Positions 17,853-27,965 of a DNA stretch of 64,000 nucleotides are shown in pieces; the first letter of the stretch is position 1, and each line of letters begins with the position of its first letter. The translations under genes were made by a program, and so were the position numbers. Under the pieces are notes generated by a model that saw only the letters and a program-made list of their open reading frames with translations, ran no database searches and had not been told where the DNA came from. Where the stretch lies: positions 892,666 through 956,665 of the forward strand of contig NZ_JAATJJ010000001.1 of assembly GCF_011927795.1 (NCBI RefSeq), given 5' to 3'. Source of the DNA: Saonia flava (GTDB lineage Bacteria > Bacteroidota > Bacteroidia > Flavobacteriales > Flavobacteriaceae).

Positions 17853-19607
17853 ATGAAAACATTGTTTAAATTCAAAAAAATGACAGTCGCTTTAATGGCT
17901 ACCTTAATGGTAGGTGTTTCATGTAGCGATGAGTTTTTGGAAGTTCTTCCTACTGGTTCATTGGCTGATGCCCAAGTGGGTACCAAAGACGGTATAGAAG
18001 GACTTTTGATTGGTACGTATGCTGCTCTCAATGGAACAGATGGAAATCGTTTTGAAGGCCCTAACCACTGGGTTACTGGTTCTATAATGGGTGGCGATGC
18101 GAACAAAGGAACAGATGCTGGTGATTATGGGGATATCAACCCCATCCAACGTTACGAAACATCAGCAACTTCAGGTGATTTGAATCAATTATGGCAAGCC
18201 CGTTTCGAAGGAGTATCAAGAGCAAATGCCGTTTTAGCCGCAATAGCTGCTTCTGAGGAACTTTCAACCAGCGATGCAGCCATATTAGCTGGACAAGCTA
18301 GAATGTTGAGAGGGCATTTCTATTTTGATTTGACCAAACATTTTGGAGATGTTCCTGTTTTTGACGAAACTCTTTCTGCTGTAGAAATAGTTGAAGTTCC
18401 AAGATCTAGTGCTTGGGCACAAATTGAGGCTGATTTCCAATTTGCAGCTGACAACCTTCCAGCGACCATGAGCGACGCTGGCCGTGTTAACAGTTGGGCG
18501 GCAAAAGCTTATTTAGCTAAAGCATTATTGTTTCAAGGTAAATTTGGAGCCGCTATTCCAATCTTTACTGATGTAATTAACAATGGAGTTACCACCAACG
18601 GATTGGCATATGACTTATTGGATGATTACGCACAAATCTATAATGCTGAAAATGACAATCATGCAGAAGCCGTGATGGATGTGGAGTCTGCCAACAATTC
18701 TGGTAGTACACAAAATGCAAACTGGTTTGATGATTTGAACTACCCCTATAATACTGGGGCAGATGGTCCAGGTAACTGCTGCGGATTTTTTCAACCAAGT
18801 TTTTCAATGGCAAATTCTTTTAGAACAGATGCAACTGGCCTACCATTGTTAGATGGTTCATATAATGATCCTGCCAATGCATTGGAAAATGATTTTGGTC
18901 TTGAAAGTGCAGATGCTTTTACTCCAGATGCTGGTAATTTAGATCCACGTATTGATCATTCTGTAGGTAGAAGAGGTATTCCTTACTTGGATTGGATTCC
19001 TCACCCAGGTAAAGCTTGGATAAGAAGTCAGCCTTACGCTGGTCCTTATTCTCCTAAGAAGTACATTTATTACAAATCTCAGGAAAATAGCTTTACAGAT
19101 GGTAGCTCATGGACGCGTGGTTATGCAACTATGAACTATACTATCATAAGGTTTGCTGATGTCCTTTTAATGGCTGCCGAAGCAGAAATTGAAGCTGGTT
19201 CATTACCAACTGCTATGGGATATGTAAATAGAGTAAGAGCAAGAGCTGCAAATTCTGATTACTGGGTAAAAACTGAATTTGGAAACCCTGCTGCTCCAGA
19301 TGCGGCGAACTATGTTATTTCTGAATACCCTGCTTCCCAATTTGCTGATCAAGCATCTGCAAGAACAGCAGTACGTATGGAAAGAAAATTAGAGTTATCT
19401 GGTGAAGGTCACCGTTTCTTTGATTTAGTAAGATGGGGTGTTGCTGCCACGGAATTAAATGCATACTTACAGTATGAAGCTCAATTCTTGCAAACTAAGT
19501 TTGCAGGCGCCAGTTTTACTGCGGGCAAAAGTGAGTTATATCCTATTCCACAAGCACAAATAGACATTCAAGGACCAGATATATTACCACAGAATGCTGG
19601 ATACTAA
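17853..19607 (+). CDS. SusD/RagB-type glycan-binding outer membrane lipoprotein
   Basis: The 584-residue protein has a lipoprotein signal (MATLMVGVSC) followed by the typical SDEFLEVLPTGSLAD start and the SusD helical-repeat pattern. The C-terminal segment VRMERKLELSGEGHRFFDLVRWG and YPIPQAQID is diagnostic of the RagB/SusD family. It sits on the cell surface and closes over the SusC barrel, binding the glycan to be imported. It follows the SusC gene closely and is ended by a strong hairpin terminator. Confidence 0.97.
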   Translation: MKTLFKFKKMTVALMATLMVGVSCSDEFLEVLPTGSLADAQVGTKDGIEGLLIGTYAALNGTDGNRFEGPNHWVTGSIMGGDANKGTDAGDYGDINPIQRYETSATSGDLNQLWQARFEGVSRANAVLAAIAASEELSTSDAAILAGQARMLRGHFYFDLTKHFGDVPVFDETLSAVEIVEVPRSSAWAQIEADFQFAADNLPATMSDAGRVNSWAAKAYLAKALLFQGKFGAAIPIFTDVINNGVTTNGLAYDLLDDYAQIYNAENDNHAEAVMDVESANNSGSTQNANWFDDLNYPYNTGADGPGNCCGFFQPSFSMANSFRTDATGLPLLDGSYNDPANALENDFGLESADAFTPDAGNLDPRIDHSVGRRGIPYLDWIPHPGKAWIRSQPYAGPYSPKKYIYYKSQENSFTDGSSWTRGYATMNYTIIRFADVLLMAAEAEIEAGSLPTAMGYVNRVRARAANSDYWVKTEFGNPAAPDAANYVISEYPASQFADQASARTAVRMERKLELSGEGHRFFDLVRWGVAATELNAYLQYEAQFLQTKFAGASFTAGKSELYPIPQAQIDIQGPDILPQNAGY

Positions 19608-19636
19608 GAAATTAAGTTTTTCTTAATCTTTTTAAC

Positions 19637-19665
19637 AAAAGGCCACTTGTAAAAGTGGCCTTTTT
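19637..19665 (+). terminator. Rho-independent terminator after SusD
   Basis: Perfect arms aaggccactt (19639-19648) and aagtggcctt (19653-19662) with loop gtaa, preceded by A-rich and followed by T-rich sequence. It closes the SusC-SusD transcript, or lets only part of it continue into the following lipoprotein gene 60 bases on. Confidence 0.9.
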
Positions 19666-19724
19666 ACTTGTCTGTTTATGTACCAACTACCATATTTGTA
19701 TATACCCTACCAATTAAACATCTA

Positions 19725-22700
19725 ATGAAGTATTTCAAAACTTTTTTTTATAGTATTCTATTTTCACTTATTGTTTTAAGTTGTAAAAATGAAAAAACCT
19801 TATTTAAAAAAATTGATACATCAGAGTCTGGACTTGCTTTTACTAACCAATTAAAGGAAAATGACACCTTGAACATATTGGACAATGAGTTTGTATACAA
19901 TGGTGCGGGCGTTGCGCTGGGTGACTTAAACAATGATGGGTTGGATGATGTTTTCTTCACGGGAAACCAAGTGGACAATAAACTATTTATTAATAAGGGA
20001 GGTTTAAAATTTAAAGATGTTTCTTCTGTCTCCAAAATAGGAAAAACAAACCCTTTATATTGGTCTTCCGGAGTCTCTATTGTAGACATAAATTTAGATG
20101 GGAAACTGGATGTTTATGTATGCAATACCTTACACAAAAGTCCAGCAAACCGTAGAAATTTGTTGTACATAAACCTAGGAAACAACGAAAATAACATTCC
20201 CATATTTAAAGAGATGTCGAAAGCTTATGGTGTCGACAATAATAGCCATTCATCACATGCACAATTCTTTGATTATGACAACGATGGTGATTTAGACCTA
20301 TTTATCGGTGTAAATAGAATTGAAGGAATCAATCCAAGTCAATTTAGGCCCTTAAGTGATGCCAAAATGGCAATGAGTAGAGATATATTGCTACAAAACA
20401 CTTGGGACGAAAGTTTAGGACATCCGGTATTTAAAGATGTAACTCTAGATGCGGGAATAAGATACAATGGGTTTAGCCATAGTACCTTGATAAATGATTT
20501 TAATGAAGATGGCTTTTTAGATATTTATGTTGCCAATGATTACTTAACAAGTGATTTGGTATATATGAATAACAAGAATGGGACATTCACCAACAAGGCT
20601 GGTGAAATATTTAAGCACTTTAGCTTATCTTCCATGGGAAGTGACATTGCAGATATAAACAACGATGGCGCGTTTGATCTTTTCACATCAGAAATGCAGC
20701 CCTATTACAATAAAAGAAAAAAACTTTTCCAAGGCCCAAGTAGCTATCAACGAGAAGTGTTGACACGGAGGTATGACTATGAATATCAATACACCAGAAA
20801 CACTTTACAAATAAATTTAGGATACAATCCGGAATCTGGATTACCAATTTATGCTGATTTAGGTATGTACTCTGGCGTTCAAGAAACAGATTGGAGCTGG
20901 GCTCCCCTATTTGCCGATTTCAACAATGATTCATGGCGAGATCTTTTGGTAGTAAATGGTTTTCCCAAAGACGTGACAGACAGGGATTTTGGTGATTTTA
21001 GGTCTACTGCAAGCAGGTTAGTAAGCAAAGAAAAGTTATTGGCTGCCATACCAGCCGTAAAATCACCAAACTTTGTTTTTAAAAACAATAGCAACCTCAC
21101 TTTTGAGGATATGACCACAAAATGGGGCCTTAATTTCGCAACTTTTTCAAATGGTGCGGCTTATGGGGATTTAGACAATGATGGTGATCTTGATTTGATT
21201 TTTAACAATATCAATGACCCATCTACCTTAATGGAAAATAGGGCGTCAAATTTATCAAAAGAAAATAATTATCTAAGAATTAAACTAAAAGGAGATTCTA
21301 AAAACCCCGATGCTTTTGGGGCTGTTGTGGAAGTTTATGTAGACAGCATAAAATTGAAGCATTCCCTAATATCAGGTCGAGGTTATTTATCCAAACCAGA
21401 GAGCACATTACATTTTGGATTGGGAACAAACTCTTCCGTTGATTCCATAAAAATAATATGGCCAGGTGGAAAAATTCAAAAAATTGGAAACACCGTTGTT
21501 AATCAAGTTGTTGGAATAGAGTACAATCCAAATATGTTAATTAATGACAAAGGAATAAAAACAAAAAGAGCACCCATTTTTAAGGAAAACTCCAATGCCT
21601 ATAATTTGGCATACAATGATTGTGATGCAGATTTTATAGATTTTAATTTTCAACGTACTCTCCCGCATAAATTCTCGCAATATGGTCCATCCATATCGGT
21701 AGGTGATGTAAACAATGATGGTCTAGATGACATGTTAGCAGGAGCTAGCAGAGGATTTAAGGAAAGATGGTTCATACAGCAACCCAATGGCTTATTTGAT
21801 CAAAATGAAGTAGTTTACAAAACAAGCCCTGGTTTAGAGGAAGAAGATGCCGGTACTTTATTATTTGATGCGGACAATGATGGGGATTTGGATTTATATA
21901 TTGTACGTGGTTCTGCCCAATATAAGGAGGGTCATGAGTTTTATGAAGATGTTTTAATGATTAATGATGGAAAAGGAGTATTTTCCAAAAGCATGGGTAT
22001 TCCACAAATCCGTTCCAACGGTTCTTGCGTTAAAGCGGCAGATTATGACAAAGATGGAGATTTGGATTTATTTATTGGGAGTAGGGTTAAACCTATGTCC
22101 TATCCAGTTGCAGATCGCTCTTATATACTAAGAAATGAAAGTACTGCAAATTCTATCAAGTTCATTGATGCAACCCATGAAGTTTCATCAGAATTATCTA
22201 ATCCAGGCATGATAAGTGATGCGATTTGGACCGATTTTAATAATGATATGTGGCCTGATCTGATTTTAGCTGGAGAATGGATGCCGATACGTGTTTTTGA
22301 AAACAAAAAAGGAAAACTTGTAGAAATCACAGACGAAACAGGTCTCTCGGATAATCTAGGGTGGTGGACCAGCCTTGCCTCAGCAGATATGGACAATGAT
22401 GGTGACATGGACTATATTGCTGGAAATTATGGGGAAAACCTTTATTTTAATGGAACAAAAGAAGAACCTTTAAAACTTTATGCAAAAGACGTAGATCAGA
22501 ATGGTATGATTGACCCCTTTATTTCATATTATCTACGAGATAGTGTTGGCGTAAAAAAGGAATATTTGTATCACCCATGGCAAGATGTGGTAAAACAGTT
22601 TGTTGGTATAAGAAAAAACTACAATTCTTTTGGTGCATTTGGTGAGGCAACCACACAAGAACTATTTTCTGACGGTATTATGGACGATGCTATGGAGTTT

Positions 22701-23285
22701 ACAACCAATTGGATGAAATCTTCTTGGATAGAAAACTTGGGAAATGGAAAATTTGACATCCATGAATTGCCCATTGAAGCTCAAATAGCTCCTGTATATG
22801 GAATACAAACCATGGATTATGATAATGATAGCCTAATGGATATTGTTCTTATTGGTAATGATTTTGGAATTGAAGTACAACAAGGAAGGGCGGATTCATT
22901 TGTAGGGTTAGTTCTAAAAAACAAAGGAAATGGAGATTTTACTTCAGTTCCTCTTAAAGAAACACATTTTTATGTTCCTGGAGATGCTAAAAGCCTTGTT
23001 TCAATAAATATTAACAATGAAAAGTCCCTTTTGGTGGCATCACAAAACAATGATGCACTAAAAGTCTTTGAAAGAGAAACATCAGAAAAGACCATAGTTC
23101 CCCTAGAAAGGAATGAAATAATATGTAAAATTTTGTTTAAAAATGACGCCCAAAGTATTCAGGAATACTATTGGGGAAATACTTTTCAATCCCAATCAAG
23201 CCGTTTTGTAACAATAACAGATAATATAAAAGAAATCAGCTTTTATGATGGATTGGGTAAGGAAACGAGAAAAATGCAATTTTAG
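19725..23285 (+). CDS. Large VCBS/FG-GAP repeat and ASPIC/UnbV lipoprotein
   Basis: The 1186-residue lipoprotein (signal FSLIVLSC) contains many Asp-rich FG-GAP/VCBS repeats of the type DxNxDGxxD (for example GDLNNDGLDD, DFNEDGFLD, DLDNDGDLD, DYDKDGDLDLF), which build beta-propellers that bind calcium. A central ASPIC/UnbV segment (about 540-600, GRGYLSKPESTLHFGLG then IIWPGGKIQ) divides two propeller halves. The start at 19725 gives the lipoprotein signal; an earlier ATG at 19668 lies in the terminator region. Family members are often next to SusC/SusD pairs, probably as surface glycan- or protein-binding partners, but no activity is proven. Its stop codon abuts the stop of the convergent gene with no base between. 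Confidence 0.93.
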   Translation: MKYFKTFFYSILFSLIVLSCKNEKTLFKKIDTSESGLAFTNQLKENDTLNILDNEFVYNGAGVALGDLNNDGLDDVFFTGNQVDNKLFINKGGLKFKDVSSVSKIGKTNPLYWSSGVSIVDINLDGKLDVYVCNTLHKSPANRRNLLYINLGNNENNIPIFKEMSKAYGVDNNSHSSHAQFFDYDNDGDLDLFIGVNRIEGINPSQFRPLSDAKMAMSRDILLQNTWDESLGHPVFKDVTLDAGIRYNGFSHSTLINDFNEDGFLDIYVANDYLTSDLVYMNNKNGTFTNKAGEIFKHFSLSSMGSDIADINNDGAFDLFTSEMQPYYNKRKKLFQGPSSYQREVLTRRYDYEYQYTRNTLQINLGYNPESGLPIYADLGMYSGVQETDWSWAPLFADFNNDSWRDLLVVNGFPKDVTDRDFGDFRSTASRLVSKEKLLAAIPAVKSPNFVFKNNSNLTFEDMTTKWGLNFATFSNGAAYGDLDNDGDLDLIFNNINDPSTLMENRASNLSKENNYLRIKLKGDSKNPDAFGAVVEVYVDSIKLKHSLISGRGYLSKPESTLHFGLGTNSSVDSIKIIWPGGKIQKIGNTVVNQVVGIEYNPNMLINDKGIKTKRAPIFKENSNAYNLAYNDCDADFIDFNFQRTLPHKFSQYGPSISVGDVNNDGLDDMLAGASRGFKERWFIQQPNGLFDQNEVVYKTSPGLEEEDAGTLLFDADNDGDLDLYIVRGSAQYKEGHEFYEDVLMINDGKGVFSKSMGIPQIRSNGSCVKAADYDKDGDLDLFIGSRVKPMSYPVADRSYILRNESTANSIKFIDATHEVSSELSNPGMISDAIWTDFNNDMWPDLILAGEWMPIRVFENKKGKLVEITDETGLSDNLGWWTSLASADMDNDGDMDYIAGNYGENLYFNGTKEEPLKLYAKDVDQNGMIDPFISYYLRDSVGVKKEYLYHPWQDVVKQFVGIRKNYNSFGAFGEATTQELFSDGIMDDAMEFTTNWMKSSWIENLGNGKFDIHELPIEAQIAPVYGIQTMDYDNDSLMDIVLIGNDFGIEVQQGRADSFVGLVLKNKGNGDFTSVPLKETHFYVPGDAKSLVSININNEKSLLVASQNNDALKVFERETSEKTIVPLERNEIICKILFKNDAQSIQEYYWGNTFQSQSSRFVTITDNIKEISFYDGLGKETRKMQF

Positions 23286-25388
23286 CTAGAAGTTATTGAT
23301 TTGCTCTATTGCTGTCTCCACATTGGTAACGGGGAGTTTACAGGCATTGTTTCTACAAACGTATATATATGTTTCATTTTCTTCATATCTATTCTTAAAT
23401 AGTGGCAAATCACTCTTAGTTGTGCTTCCGACGGTTAACGTATTTGGAATAAATCTTCCATTCAGTTCGGTCATCAATGTATTTGCGTTTTCTCCTACCA
23501 CCGCAATCTCATAGAAAGGATATCCAATATTTAATAACAGGGCATCCCATTTAGCATAACTATCTGCATACTCAATCAATAACGGTTTCATTGAACTAAG
23601 CATGTTTTTTGCCTTATCCAAAAATCTAACATCATAATTTATATGACCAAGATTGAACAAATTATGCGCCATCATGGCGTTTGCAGAGGGTATATCGCCA
23701 TCATCTGTTCTAATAAGTGTTGCAATTAGACTTTTCTCCTTATTGTATCTATACATACCAGAAGTTTCATCTTTAAAATCTGCTTCTACAATACTTGTAA
23801 GTTTTTGTGCAAATTTAAGATAGTTATTATCCAAGGTAGTCCCGTACAAGTTTAAAGCGGCATTTGCTAAAAAAGTATAGTCCTCCAAAAAGCCTATAGT
23901 TCGTTTCCCTCCCTCTTTGTAAGAGTGCTGCAATTGATTATCGTTATAACTATTCTTTTTTATATAATTGAAAGTGGAAACAGCATTTTCTAAATAAATA
24001 TCTTTCCCAAAAGCCTTATAAGCATCCACAAATCCATTGATTAAAAGTGCATTCCATGAAGTAATGATTTTGTCATCCACTCCAGGGCGTACTCTATTTG
24101 CTCTTTTGGCAAGCAATAAATTTTTCCATTTTTTTTTCTTTGTTTCAAAAGCAGCTAATTCTATATTCTGCTTTTCACAAAAAACACTATCCAAAATATC
24201 CTTTCTAAGTACAAAATTTCCATTCTCCCATACATTTTGCCCTTCTACCCCAAAATAGTTAGCAAACAACTCAAAATCGTCTTTTAGAATAGTTTTAAGC
24301 TCATCTTCTTTCCAAACATAAAATTTACCCTCTTCCCCATCGCTATCTGCATCCAAAGTAGCATAATAGGCACCATCGGCATTTTTCATTTCCCTATTCA
24401 AAAAGGCTATTGTTTCTTCAACAACATATTTATACTCCGGCTCTTTATAAACCATGTAAGCTTTTGAGTACAAGCTCAATAATTGGGCATTGTCGTACAA
24501 CATTTTTTCAAAATGAGGCACCCTCCATTCATTGTCCACGCTGTATCTATAAAAACCACCTGCTAAATGATCATACATCCCTCCAATGGCAATTTTATCT
24601 AAAGTGTTTTTCACGTGCTTCTTGGCAGATTCATCTCCTGTTAAAATACTATAATCCAATAAAAAACTTAAACTAACAGGTTTTGGAAACTTCTGAGACC
24701 CTAAGTTTCCTCCCCACTCGTGATCCCACTTTGGCTTCCATTTTCTAATACTTTCTGTAACAACATTCTCAGTAAGGCCTTCATGGTCAGAAGATGGATC
24801 CACTATATTTACATTCTGAACCCCCTCCGCAATGCTATTGGCAACTTTATGGGCTTTATCTGGATCCGTTTTATACAGATCACTTATTCTAGTAAGAACA
24901 TCTGTCCACTGTTGTTTAGTATGATAGGTGTTACCATAAATTGGTTTTCCATTTGGTAGGGCAATTACATTTAAGGGCCATCCCCCGCCACCGGTCATAA
25001 GCTGCACAGCTGTCATATACACATTGTCCACATCTGGACGCTCCTCTCTATCCACCTTAATATTGATGAAATTTTCATTCATCATCTTGGCAACTTCCTC
25101 ATCTTCAAAAGTCTCTTCCTCCATTACATGGCACCAGTGACATGAAGAATAACCAACACTAATAAGTACAAGTTTGTTTTCCTTCTCCGCTTGATCCAAT
25201 GCCTCTTGACTCCATGCCCTCCAGTTTACAGGGTTATGAGCATGTTGTAATAAATATGGGCTAGTTTCACTGATAAGCTCATTGGTGAATTTATGCTTTT
25301 CTTCCTCAATATTTTGTGCTTTTTCTTTGCATGCAGTAAAAACCAAAAGAACAAGCACAAACACTTTTATATAAATATCCTTAATCAT
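23286..25388 (-). CDS. DUF255 thioredoxin-domain lipoprotein (YyaL/SPATA20-like)
   Basis: The 700-residue protein is lipidated (VLLVFTAC, Cys20) and starts its conserved part with [19 protein letters not shown], the hallmark of the DUF255/YyaL family. A thioredoxin-like domain follows with [10 protein letters not shown] (Cys83, Cys86), then an (alpha/alpha)6-barrel-like region resembling N-acylglucosamine epimerases and glycosidases ([26 protein letters not shown]). The cellular role of the family is unsettled. Most homologues are cytoplasmic, whereas this one is exported and lipidated. It lies 68 bases downstream of the esterase genes on the same strand and may be the last gene of that operon. 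Confidence 0.92.
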   Translation of the reverse strand: MIKDIYIKVFVLVLLVFTACKEKAQNIEEEKHKFTNELISETSPYLLQHAHNPVNWRAWSQEALDQAEKENKLVLISVGYSSCHWCHVMEEETFEDEEVAKMMNENFINIKVDREERPDVDNVYMTAVQLMTGGGGWPLNVIALPNGKPIYGNTYHTKQQWTDVLTRISDLYKTDPDKAHKVANSIAEGVQNVNIVDPSSDHEGLTENVVTESIRKWKPKWDHEWGGNLGSQKFPKPVSLSFLLDYSILTGDESAKKHVKNTLDKIAIGGMYDHLAGGFYRYSVDNEWRVPHFEKMLYDNAQLLSLYSKAYMVYKEPEYKYVVEETIAFLNREMKNADGAYYATLDADSDGEEGKFYVWKEDELKTILKDDFELFANYFGVEGQNVWENGNFVLRKDILDSVFCEKQNIELAAFETKKKKWKNLLLAKRANRVRPGVDDKIITSWNALLINGFVDAYKAFGKDIYLENAVSTFNYIKKNSYNDNQLQHSYKEGGKRTIGFLEDYTFLANAALNLYGTTLDNNYLKFAQKLTSIVEADFKDETSGMYRYNKEKSLIATLIRTDDGDIPSANAMMAHNLFNLGHINYDVRFLDKAKNMLSSMKPLLIEYADSYAKWDALLLNIGYPFYEIAVVGENANTLMTELNGRFIPNTLTVGSTTKSDLPLFKNRYEENETYIYVCRNNACKLPVTNVETAIEQINNF

Positions 25389-25456
25389 AGTGTAAATAAA
25401 ACAGATAGCTAAAATACCACAATTAGCTACAAAAAGTGTTATATAAAATTTGAAGC

Positions 25457-26833
25457 TTAATCGCTAATAAAACTGGATGCAGGTAAATTTGCTTCGTTAA
25501 AAAGATTGGGCAAAGCTCTATTGTTCCATGCAAAACGAACCTTTTTTGGTTCTTTTACTTCTTTAGATGAAACAATCACCCTATCGTTTTTTATAATTGC
25601 TTTTGCAGGATAAAATTGGTCCTTATCACCAGCAATTTCAAAATGAGTGACTTTTTTACCTTTGGCATATAAACCCTTGGAGTGGTCAAAAATAACAGTT
25701 GCCTTTTTACCTTCAATAATTAATTCTTTAAAAAGTGGACTATGTACTTCAACTTCCAATGTTTCATAATGGTCTTTTAAAGCTATATTGGCCAGCCTAT
25801 TCCCAACATCCAATTTGTTTCTTGGGTGAATATCATCAACCGTACAAATATCACTAACTACCACCATTCCGGTATTTTTTAGGGCCAATGTTCTACGTTG
25901 TGCATCTCTCACTTTTACACCTTGTTCTGGTTCACCATAATTAAAAGGTGCAATTTGAACAAAATAGAATGGAAAACTATACCCCCATTGTTCCCTCCAA
26001 GAAGTTATCATAGATGTAAACAACTCTGTATAAATTTCGTGATTTGCAGTATTGCTTTCACCTTGATACCATAATGCCCCTGCAATTTTATATGAAGTAA
26101 TAGGGGAAATCATGGCATTGAACAATTCTGATGTTTTATTAGAAACCCACTGATTCGCCTCAATCTTTTTAGCCGATTCTTTTAGGGTTTCATTTATATC
26201 AAATACCGATTTTGGAGTCCAGACCTCAGCAGAGGAGGCTCCCCATGAAGAATTTATTACCCCAATAGGGATATCTAATTCCCCGTATAACCTCTTTGCA
26301 AAAAAATAAGCAACAGCACTAAAATGCTTCATACTTTCAGGAGTACAAATTTTCCAAGAACCAGATAGGTCATCTTGTGGATAGGCTGCTGTTCTTCTAT
26401 CCACCGTAAACAGACGAATATTTGGATAATCAGCTTTGTCAACCTCGTCCATATGAACAATACCACTATTGGCGCTCCATTCCATATTTGATTGTCCAGA
26501 AGCCAGCCATACCTCTCCAATTAATACATTATTTAATACAATTTCATTTCCCCATCCTTTAAAACTAATGGTATATGGACCACCTGCTTCAGGTGTTGTA
26601 ACCTCAACCTTCCATTTGGCATCCGTGGTACCTTTAGCTTTGTATTCTTTTCCGTCCCAACTTGTAACAATTGTAATTTCTTCAGAAACATTTCCCCATC
26701 CCCATAGCAAAACATCAGAGTTTCTCTGAAGCACCATATCATTCGAAAATATTCTTGGAAGCACAACCCTAGCTGATACAACATTAATAGATAGTATACA
26801 GGCCAATAAAAAGAATGCATATTTAAATTTCAT
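25457..26833 (-). CDS. Secreted sialate O-acetylesterase-like SGNH esterase
   Basis: The 458-residue protein has a Sec signal ([15 protein letters not shown]) and a beta-sandwich N-terminus beginning [15 protein letters not shown], as in the SASA/DUF303 family. The catalytic serine is in [15 protein letters not shown] (Ser115); a second conserved block is LWYQGESN, and DDIHPRNK supplies the Asp/His pair. The family removes O-acetyl groups from sialic acid or from plant and algal polysaccharides; next to GH9 and sulfatase genes the latter is more plausible. It is 16 bases downstream of the CE2-like esterase gene. Confidence 0.92.
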   Translation of the reverse strand: MKFKYAFFLLACILSINVVSARVVLPRIFSNDMVLQRNSDVLLWGWGNVSEEITIVTSWDGKEYKAKGTTDAKWKVEVTTPEAGGPYTISFKGWGNEIVLNNVLIGEVWLASGQSNMEWSANSGIVHMDEVDKADYPNIRLFTVDRRTAAYPQDDLSGSWKICTPESMKHFSAVAYFFAKRLYGELDIPIGVINSSWGASSAEVWTPKSVFDINETLKESAKKIEANQWVSNKTSELFNAMISPITSYKIAGALWYQGESNTANHEIYTELFTSMITSWREQWGYSFPFYFVQIAPFNYGEPEQGVKVRDAQRRTLALKNTGMVVVSDICTVDDIHPRNKLDVGNRLANIALKDHYETLEVEVHSPLFKELIIEGKKATVIFDHSKGLYAKGKKVTHFEIAGDKDQFYPAKAIIKNDRVIVSSKEVKEPKKVRFAWNNRALPNLFNEANLPASSFISD

Positions 26834-26849
26834 GTTAATAATTTTGATG

Positions 26850-27965
26850 TTAGTCAGATGATTCCAGTAAGTTTTGATAGAAAGGTGCTAAGACTTCAGC
26901 CATTTCTTTATGATCATTAATTCCAGGGTGATAAGAACACCCGTTTACATATAATTTATCATACTTGAAAAGCTGAATAGGCTTCTCAATATTTTGGTTG
27001 TTAAAATGGGCTACTACTCTATCCAAACATTCCAAGAACATGATATTATCCTCTCCAGAAACCATTGGACTAGATAATAATCCTATTTGGGTCCTAGGGT
27101 AATGACCATAAACAGTTTCAATAAATTTAATATATCGTTCAACAAACAAATCACTATCAAAAGGAGTTCTTTTATGTACACCATCTCCATGGGAAAGGTC
27201 ATTGGTGCCCAAGCAAATAGTAACCACATCGGGCACATAGGAACTAAAATCCCAAGGTTTTGAGCCTTCCCCATTGAGATATGTATTTTCGTATACTGAT
27301 GGAATGGTATGATTGGCCTCCTCTTCGGAATTCCAACCTCTATAAATGCCCCAACCAGAAATACTGCTCAACATATAATCTGTGTTCAAGTTTCTGGCAA
27401 TGGTTGGCCCATAACTTAAATAAGCATTATGGTGGTCATGGTAATCCCCCTCATTACAAGGACTGAATTCGTCATCCATAGCAGCGCCGCAAGTAATGGA
27501 ATCTCCAATAAATTCAATTTTCTTGTTATTGGTTTGGGATACATCTTGTACACGTTCTGCCTTTATACCACTAAAAATAATAGGCCCGCTGGATGCTTCA
27601 GTAGCTTTAACTATTTCTATTTCATGAACAGTATCCTGATTTTTAAACTTTACAGGAAGCGAAAAATTTGCGGTTGTATCTATTTTAAATCGACCTAAAT
27701 GCTCCCCATCAGCTACTAGGGTCACAAAATTATGGGCATAATCCCCACGAACATATACTTCCAAAGAATCACCTACCACTTCCGTTTTAATGGAAGATGC
27801 CGCTCCAATCAAGAGGGCTTCTTTACTATCCAGCAAATTCACTCTACCTGAGTAATGAAAAGTAGTAGTATCGGCTGTAAACAAATGTTGTGTTTCCTTA
27901 ATCTTGCATGAAGACAATATCACTAGAAAAATTGTGGCTATGTAAAATTTTATTTTAATATTCAT
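26850..27965 (-). CDS. CE2-like SGNH acetylesterase lipoprotein
   Basis: The 371-residue protein carries a lipoprotein signal (TIFLVILSSC, Cys20), an N-terminal jelly-roll-like domain (about 25-145) and an SGNH domain that starts EFIGDSITCG (Ser156) and ends with a YHPGINDHKEMAEVL block holding His. This two-domain order, and the extended SCNEGDYHDHHNAY-like region after the serine, match carbohydrate esterase family 2, which deacetylates 6-O-acetyl mannose, glucose or xylose units. The start at 27965 overlaps the end of the sulfatase gene by 11 bases; an upstream in-frame start at 27986 gives a worse signal peptide. Confidence 0.88.
   Translation of the reverse strand: MNIKIKFYIATIFLVILSSCKIKETQHLFTADTTTFHYSGRVNLLDSKEALLIGAASSIKTEVVGDSLEVYVRGDYAHNFVTLVADGEHLGRFKIDTTANFSLPVKFKNQDTVHEIEIVKATEASSGPIIFSGIKAERVQDVSQTNNKKIEFIGDSITCGAAMDDEFSPCNEGDYHDHHNAYLSYGPTIARNLNTDYMLSSISGWGIYRGWNSEEEANHTIPSVYENTYLNGEGSKPWDFSSYVPDVVTICLGTNDLSHGDGVHKRTPFDSDLFVERYIKFIETVYGHYPRTQIGLLSSPMVSGEDNIMFLECLDRVVAHFNNQNIEKPIQLFKYDKLYVNGCSYHPGINDHKEMAEVLAPFYQNLLESSD

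Noticed and set aside
25406-25429. Seven-base inverted repeat tagctaa...ttagcta upstream of the DUF255 gene
   Set aside because: Short and AT-rich; expected by chance in such sequence.
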